64,000 bases of DNA from Paenibacillus paridis. GTDB taxonomy: Bacteria > Bacillota > Bacilli > Paenibacillales > Paenibacillaceae. The notes beneath the pieces were generated by a model. The model worked only from the letters and a program-made list of their open reading frames with translations. It had not been told where the DNA came from and searched no databases. Below are positions 60,651 to 64,000 of the stretch, one piece after another. The stretch lies in assembly GCF_006345825.1 (NCBI RefSeq), contig NZ_VCIX01000092.1, positions 2,271,345 to 2,335,344 on the forward strand, written 5' to 3'. The translations under genes were made by a program, and so were the position numbers. Numbering within the stretch: position 1 is the first letter of the stretch; each line of letters starts with the position of its first letter.

Positions 60651-60932
60651 CTATTGCTGGTCCGGCAGACGTAATGCGTTTGCTGAGGTTTGCGCTTGAT
60701 CTAAAAATTCTTCAGCTTGGGTCAATTGCTGCCGAGCCGTCTCCAAAGCTTGTGATTTTTTTGCTGCATTATATTCACTCATGGAGCTTATCGCTTGATT
60801 TAAAGCGGATTGCGCCTCAGAAACCGCGGTAGATGCATGCTGCTCCAGTGTATTGCCGCTGGAGTGAAGTGTACCTTCTGCCGGTTTTCTTGCATTTTCA
60901 GTAGCTAAATCAATTTTGTCATCATTGGGCAA
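60651..60932 (-). CDS. Small helical, polar protein of unknown function
   Basis: Protein of 93 residues. I start at TTG 60932 (LPNDDKIDL) because GGGAGGAGG lies seven bases upstream; the longer frame begins inside that site. The sequence is rich in Ala, Gln, Glu and Ser and predicted almost fully helical (AVSEAQSALNQAISSMSEYN, QALETARQQLTQAEEFLDQA), with heptad-like spacing. No Cys, no membrane segment. It is next to the spore-coat cluster, divergent from it, so it could be a spore or stress protein; I do not recognise its family. Confidence 0.65.
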   Translation of the reverse strand: MPNDDKIDLATENARKPAEGTLHSSGNTLEQHASTAVSEAQSALNQAISSMSEYNAAKKSQALETARQQLTQAEEFLDQAQTSANALRLPDQQ

Positions 60933-61111
60933 AGCGATTCCTCCTCCCTTGAGCAATAATCATTCATTTAAACAAAAATAAGTATGCGGTTGAGCTTTTG
61001 TTTATATTCATGCGATATGCGATTACATGGGAGTATCCCGTTCCCACAGTATAAGATTCCATGCGTAGGAGAATTCTAACGTTGATAAAAAAGGGGGGTG
61101 GGAATTTTTTT

Positions 61112-61354
61112 ATGAATACGCAAACGCTAGCGCCGCACGAATCGTTGGAACTGCATGAAGCGTTAAACTTTAAAACTCTTTGCCTCGCTAAGTCAAAACT
61201 GATGCAAGGCTTAGTATTTGATCAAGAACTAAAAGCACTGATGCAGAAAGACGTCATTCAATCCACACAACACATCGCCGAGTTGCAAGCCATTTACGCA
61301 AGAGCACCTTTCCAAGCGCCTATTCCGAATAGCCCGACACCTATAACACATTGA
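61112..61354 (+). CDS. yraG: YraG-like spore coat protein
   Basis: Small protein of 80 residues, first gene of a five-gene cluster matching B. subtilis yraG-yraF-adhB-yraE-yraD in order and size. ATG 61112 (MNTQTLAPHE) is used because of the GGGGGGTGGG site. The helical pattern LELHEALNFKTLCLAKSKLM with DVIQSTQHIAELQAIYAR is shared with the fourth gene of the cluster. The Pro-rich end (APFQAPIPNSPTPITH) is unusual. It probably forms part of the spore coat with its partner. Confidence 0.8.
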   Translation: MNTQTLAPHESLELHEALNFKTLCLAKSKLMQGLVFDQELKALMQKDVIQSTQHIAELQAIYARAPFQAPIPNSPTPITH

Positions 61355-61370
61355 GGGGAACGTAAAGCAA

Positions 61371-61757
61371 ATGAATACCGATTATTTAGACCCCATTAAC
61401 GCATTAAATATGCCTGAAATGGCAGATATGACATTTGCAATGGACTTCCTTCTTCGAGCCAAGGAAGGTGTGCGAAATCTGTCCATCGCTCTGACCGAAG
61501 CGGCTTCTCCGGATGTAAGAACGCTGTTGCGCAAACATCTGAATCAAGGGATCGCTATGCATCAAGAAATCACGGAGCTTATGATTCGCAAAAAATGGTT
61601 CCATCCTTACGAGCTGAATGAACAGTACCAACTTGACCAGCTTTCGGCGAAAAATACGGTGATGATCGGGAAGATGAATTTGTTTCCGGGTGATACGTCG
61701 CGTAAAGGGATGTTTGATCGGACCCCAGATGAACATATCGGAGGACATAAAGCATGA
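61371..61757 (+). CDS. yraF: CotF-family spore coat protein, YraF-like
   Basis: Coat F domain protein of 128 residues: MNTDYLDPINALNMPEMADM at the start, MDFLLRAKEGVRNLSIALTE, LNQGIAMHQEITELMIRKKW and FHPYELNEQYQLDQL. These are the hallmarks of CotF/YraF proteins found in the spore coat. It starts 16 bases after the yraG-like gene, and its stop overlaps the adhB-like ATG as ATGA. In B. subtilis the family is made in the mother cell under late sigma factors. Confidence 0.88.
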   Translation: MNTDYLDPINALNMPEMADMTFAMDFLLRAKEGVRNLSIALTEAASPDVRTLLRKHLNQGIAMHQEITELMIRKKWFHPYELNEQYQLDQLSAKNTVMIGKMNLFPGDTSRKGMFDRTPDEHIGGHKA

Positions 61758-62890
61758 AGGCGGTAACGTATCAAGGAATTAAAAATGTGGTTGTCAAAGA
61801 GGTTCCGGATCCGAAGATTGAGAAGCCGGACGATATGATCATAAAGATCACCAGTACCGCTATTTGCGGTTCCGACCTTCATCTTATTCATGGGATGATC
61901 CCTAACCTTCAGGAGAACTATGTCATCGGGCATGAACCGATGGGAATCGTAGAAGAGGTTGGCCCTGGTGTGACAAAAGTAAAGAAAGGCGACCGTGTGA
62001 TCATCCCGTTTAACATCGCATGCGGAGAATGCTTTTTTTGCAAAAATCAGCTAGAAAGCCAATGTGACAATTCAAACGAACACGGGGATATGGGCGCATA
62101 CTTCGGCTACTCCGGAACGACTGGCGGATATCCTGGCGGGCAAGCCGAGTATTTACGAGTCCCGTTCGCAAATTTTACCCACTTCAAGATTCCCGAAAAC
62201 TGCGAACAACCGGATGAAAAGTTAAGTTTAATTGCGGATGCGATGACGACGGCTTTCTGGAGCGTAGATAACGCAGGTGTCAAAAATGGAGATACGGTCA
62301 TCGTGCTCGGATGTGGTCCGGTCGGACTTCTGGCTCAGAAATTCTGCTGGCTGAAAGGAGCAAAGCGGGTCATAGCTGTCGACTATGTCGACTATCGCTT
62401 ACAGCATGCGAAGCGAACGAACAAGGTGGAAATCGTAAACTTCGAACAGGATCAGAATATCGGTAATAATCTCAAAGAAATGACCAAAGGCGGCGCCGAT
62501 GTCGTGATTGATGCGGTAGGAATGGACGGCAAGATGAGCGATCTCGAATTTCTAGCCAGCGGTCTGAAACTGCAAGGTGGAACCATGAGCGCATTTATCA
62601 TTGCGTCTCAGGCTGTCCGCAAAGGCGGTACCATCCAAGTCACTGGGGTATACGGCGGACGCTATAACGGATTTCCGCTCGGCGACATCATGCAGCGCAA
62701 CGTGAATATCCGTTCCGGACAAGCTCCGGTCATTCACTACATGCCGTATATGTACGAGTTGGTTACGTCGGGTAAAGTGGACCCTGGAGATATTGTTACG
62801 CACGTCATCCCGCTCACGGAAGCCAAGCGCGGCTATGAATTGTTTGATACGAAAACGGATGATTGCATCAAAGTCATCTTAAAGCCTTAA
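61754..62890 (+). CDS. adhB: Zinc-dependent alcohol dehydrogenase, AdhB-like
   Basis: Medium-chain zinc alcohol/formaldehyde dehydrogenase of 378 residues, the same length as B. subtilis AdhB. Catalytic zinc ligands: Cys38 (AICGSDLH), His60-Glu61 (VIGHEPMG); structural zinc Cys cluster in NIACGECFFCKNQLESQC. The NAD-binding loop is VIVLGCGPVGLLAQ. It uses NAD(P) to oxidise alcohols or aldehydes; here it lies between coat protein genes, suggesting a role in spores such as detoxifying aldehydes. Start ATG 61754 overlaps the previous stop. Confidence 0.92.
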   Translation: MKAVTYQGIKNVVVKEVPDPKIEKPDDMIIKITSTAICGSDLHLIHGMIPNLQENYVIGHEPMGIVEEVGPGVTKVKKGDRVIIPFNIACGECFFCKNQLESQCDNSNEHGDMGAYFGYSGTTGGYPGGQAEYLRVPFANFTHFKIPENCEQPDEKLSLIADAMTTAFWSVDNAGVKNGDTVIVLGCGPVGLLAQKFCWLKGAKRVIAVDYVDYRLQHAKRTNKVEIVNFEQDQNIGNNLKEMTKGGADVVIDAVGMDGKMSDLEFLASGLKLQGGTMSAFIIASQAVRKGGTIQVTGVYGGRYNGFPLGDIMQRNVNIRSGQAPVIHYMPYMYELVTSGKVDPGDIVTHVIPLTEAKRGYELFDTKTDDCIKVILKP

Positions 62891-62921
62891 ATATGTATTG
62901 ATACCCAGGAGGACAATCCGA

Positions 62922-63122
62922 ATGAATTCCAATTACGCTTTGCATGAGATGCTGGAGGTTCATGAAATAGCTGCGTTTAAGACGGTTTGCGTAACTAAAT
63001 CAAAAACCATGCAAACTCTGGTAACCGACGCGGAACTCATGCTAATTTTGCAGCAAGATGTGCAATTATCTCAGCAGCAGCTTCACGAGCTCGGTGGAGT
63101 GCTGTCTAAAATGACCCAATAG
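62922..63122 (+). CDS. yraE: YraE-like spore coat protein
   Basis: Protein of 66 residues. ATG 62922 (MNSNYALHE) follows CAGGAGG by eight bases; the frame is open from 62898 but the site decides. The motif LEVHEIAAFKTVCVTKSKTM closely resembles the yraG-like protein (LELHEALNFKTLCLAKSKLM), so the two are paralogues. It lies 31 bases after the adhB-like gene. Confidence 0.8.
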   Translation: MNSNYALHEMLEVHEIAAFKTVCVTKSKTMQTLVTDAELMLILQQDVQLSQQQLHELGGVLSKMTQ

Positions 63123-63133
63123 GAGATAAAAAC

Positions 63134-63430
63134 ATGAACACAATATTAGAACACATGACAGGGCTTCAAACGCTGACCGATGACGTGATCGCAATGGATT
63201 TTTTGATGAACGCCAAGAGCAGTGTCAGAAATTACGCCATGGCCGTAACCGAATGTACCACCCCCGAAATCAAGAAAATTTTAATGAAGCAGCTCGACGA
63301 AGCCATAGATTCCCATGAAAAGATATCAATTTACATGATGCAGAGAGGCCTATACCATCCCTACCATATTCCAGTGCAAATTCAAATCGATCTGAAAAAC
63401 ATTCAGACCGCTATGAACATTCCGACCTGA
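63134..63430 (+). CDS. yraD: CotF-family spore coat protein, YraD-like
   Basis: Coat F domain protein of 98 residues, last gene of the cluster: VIAMDFLMNAKSSVRNYAMA, VTECTTPEIKKILMKQLDEA and GLYHPYHIPVQIQID. It is a shortened paralogue of the yraF-like protein. ATG 63134 with TAGGAG upstream, 11 bases after the previous gene. A terminator follows at 63447. Confidence 0.88.
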   Translation: MNTILEHMTGLQTLTDDVIAMDFLMNAKSSVRNYAMAVTECTTPEIKKILMKQLDEAIDSHEKISIYMMQRGLYHPYHIPVQIQIDLKNIQTAMNIPT

Positions 63431-63446
63431 CACCATACTACTTCTC

Positions 63447-63485
63447 CCAAAACGCGCTAAACCACATATGGCGCGTTTTGGATTT
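63447..63485 (+). terminator. Terminator of the spore coat cluster
   Basis: CCAAAACGCGC at 63447-63457 pairs perfectly with GCGCGTTTTGG at 63471-63481 around a 13-base loop, then ATTTTATC. It lies 16 bases behind the last stop codon. Confidence 0.75.
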
Positions 63486-63547
63486 TATCCGGAGACTTCA
63501 AAACATAATATTACTTGTTCTAATGGTTTGAAGTTAAATGCTTTTTC

Positions 63548-63585
63548 AAAAAAAAGAAGCGTCTTTGAGTACAAAGAGCTTCTGC
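63548..63585 (-). terminator. Terminator of the right-end binding protein gene
   Basis: On the minus strand AGAAGCTCTTTG pairs with CAAAGACGCTTCT (one mismatch) and is followed by eight T. It ends the transcript of the gene at 63643. Confidence 0.8.
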
Positions 63586-63642
63586 TTAATAATTTTAGAT
63601 TCATCAAATTACTCATTCAGTAGGTATCTCTCTCTGTTTGAA

Positions 63643-64000
63643 CTAACCCTTTACTTTCTCATACCATTCTCTTGCCCTTTTCGTCACTTCTTCACCGCCC
63701 GATTTGTTCCACTTCTCAACGAATTCGTCAAATTTGTCGATCGGGAATTGTCCCAAAATAATTTTGGAAGCATATTCCACGAATAAAGTGCGGTTATTAA
63801 TATCTGGGAATCCTTCATAGATGCTTGCCGGCAAACCGTCGCCTGCTATGACCTTTGCGTACTTCTGCGCTTCATCCATATTATTAGTCAATTGATCGAT
63901 TGCCCACTTGCTGTCATCCGATGCGGTATCATTATAGAGCTCTTTTGTGAATTCCAATGTTGCAGAGCTCGAATACGGATTTAGCACTTGATTCTCCATT
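63643..64000 (-). CDS. Extracellular solute-binding protein, C-terminal part
   Basis: Last 119 codons of a gene that enters from the right edge. The sequence (NQVLNPYSSSATLEFTKELY, DEAQKYAKVIAGDGLPAS, FPIDKFDEFVEKWNKSGGEE, ending AREWYEKVKG) matches the C-terminus of LplA-like sugar-binding proteins. The visible Met near 63999 is internal, not a start. It implies a fourth sugar importer to the right of the window. Confidence 0.85.
   Translation of the reverse strand, partial: MENQVLNPYSSSATLEFTKELYNDTASDDSKWAIDQLTNNMDEAQKYAKVIAGDGLPASIYEGFPDINNRTLFVEYASKIILGQFPIDKFDEFVEKWNKSGGEEVTKRAREWYEKVKG

Noticed and set aside
1..64000. CRISPR arrays, tRNA or rRNA genes, prophage or plasmid origin
   Set aside because: No regularly spaced repeats, no tRNA-like cloverleaf or CCA ends, no rRNA motifs and no phage structural or replication genes were seen in the window.

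Overview
The window looks like part of a Paenibacillus-type genome (Firmicutes, Paenibacillaceae). Reasons: strong GGAGG ribosome binding sites, many two-permease plus lipoprotein carbohydrate ABC importers of the LplB/LplC/LplA kind, each paired with a YesM/YesN-type sensor kinase and AraC-type response regulator, SLH-anchored multi-domain glycosidases, and a sporulation-type yra/adhB cluster arranged as in Bacillus subtilis. Nothing in the sequence names the species.

Region 1 (1-15,750, minus strand) is a polysaccharide-uptake block. It encodes a small SLH-anchored cohesin protein, a 1917-residue secreted alginate-lyase-fold enzyme that carries its own cohesin, FIVAR repeats and a C-terminal dockerin-like segment, then two permeases, a binding lipoprotein, a sensor kinase, a response regulator and a second binding lipoprotein cut by the window edge. 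The cohesin/SLH plus dockerin/lyase pair could be a minimal surface complex.

Region 2 (15,750-34,900) holds glycosidases: GH2 beta-galactosidase, GH95-like enzyme and GH39-like enzyme, each next to a divergent AraC-type regulator, plus a second importer with kinase and regulator. This region is also a graveyard: a GH88 start fused to a decayed GH95 gene, an AraC gene split by a decayed YesM/YesN copy that itself carries an IS3-type remnant, and an orphan AraC tail.

Region 3 (35,000-39,650) has a MarR regulator, an NtaA/DszA-type flavin monooxygenase, a Gal80-like Gfo/Idh/MocA protein and an HxlR regulator. They are linked by a shared palindrome (ATTTAG-N4-CTAAAT) and by a duplicated leader segment, with gene debris between them.

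Region 4 (39,650-56,530) is a fructan-utilisation locus: a LacI regulator with four TTGGAAACGTTTCAA-type operators, an importer, a fructokinase-GH32 fusion, two LamG-GH32 proteins with a Glu in the nucleophile position (one secreted and SLH-anchored, one apparently cytoplasmic), and a short GH32-type enzyme. The likely route is surface cleavage of levan or inulin, import of oligosaccharides, cytoplasmic hydrolysis and phosphorylation of fructose.

Region 5 (56,700-64,000) contains a LysR regulator divergent from a MetX-like hydrolase, a royal-jelly/yellow-family protein, a small helical protein, the yraG-yraF-adhB-yraE-yraD-like spore-coat cluster, and the end of another binding protein.
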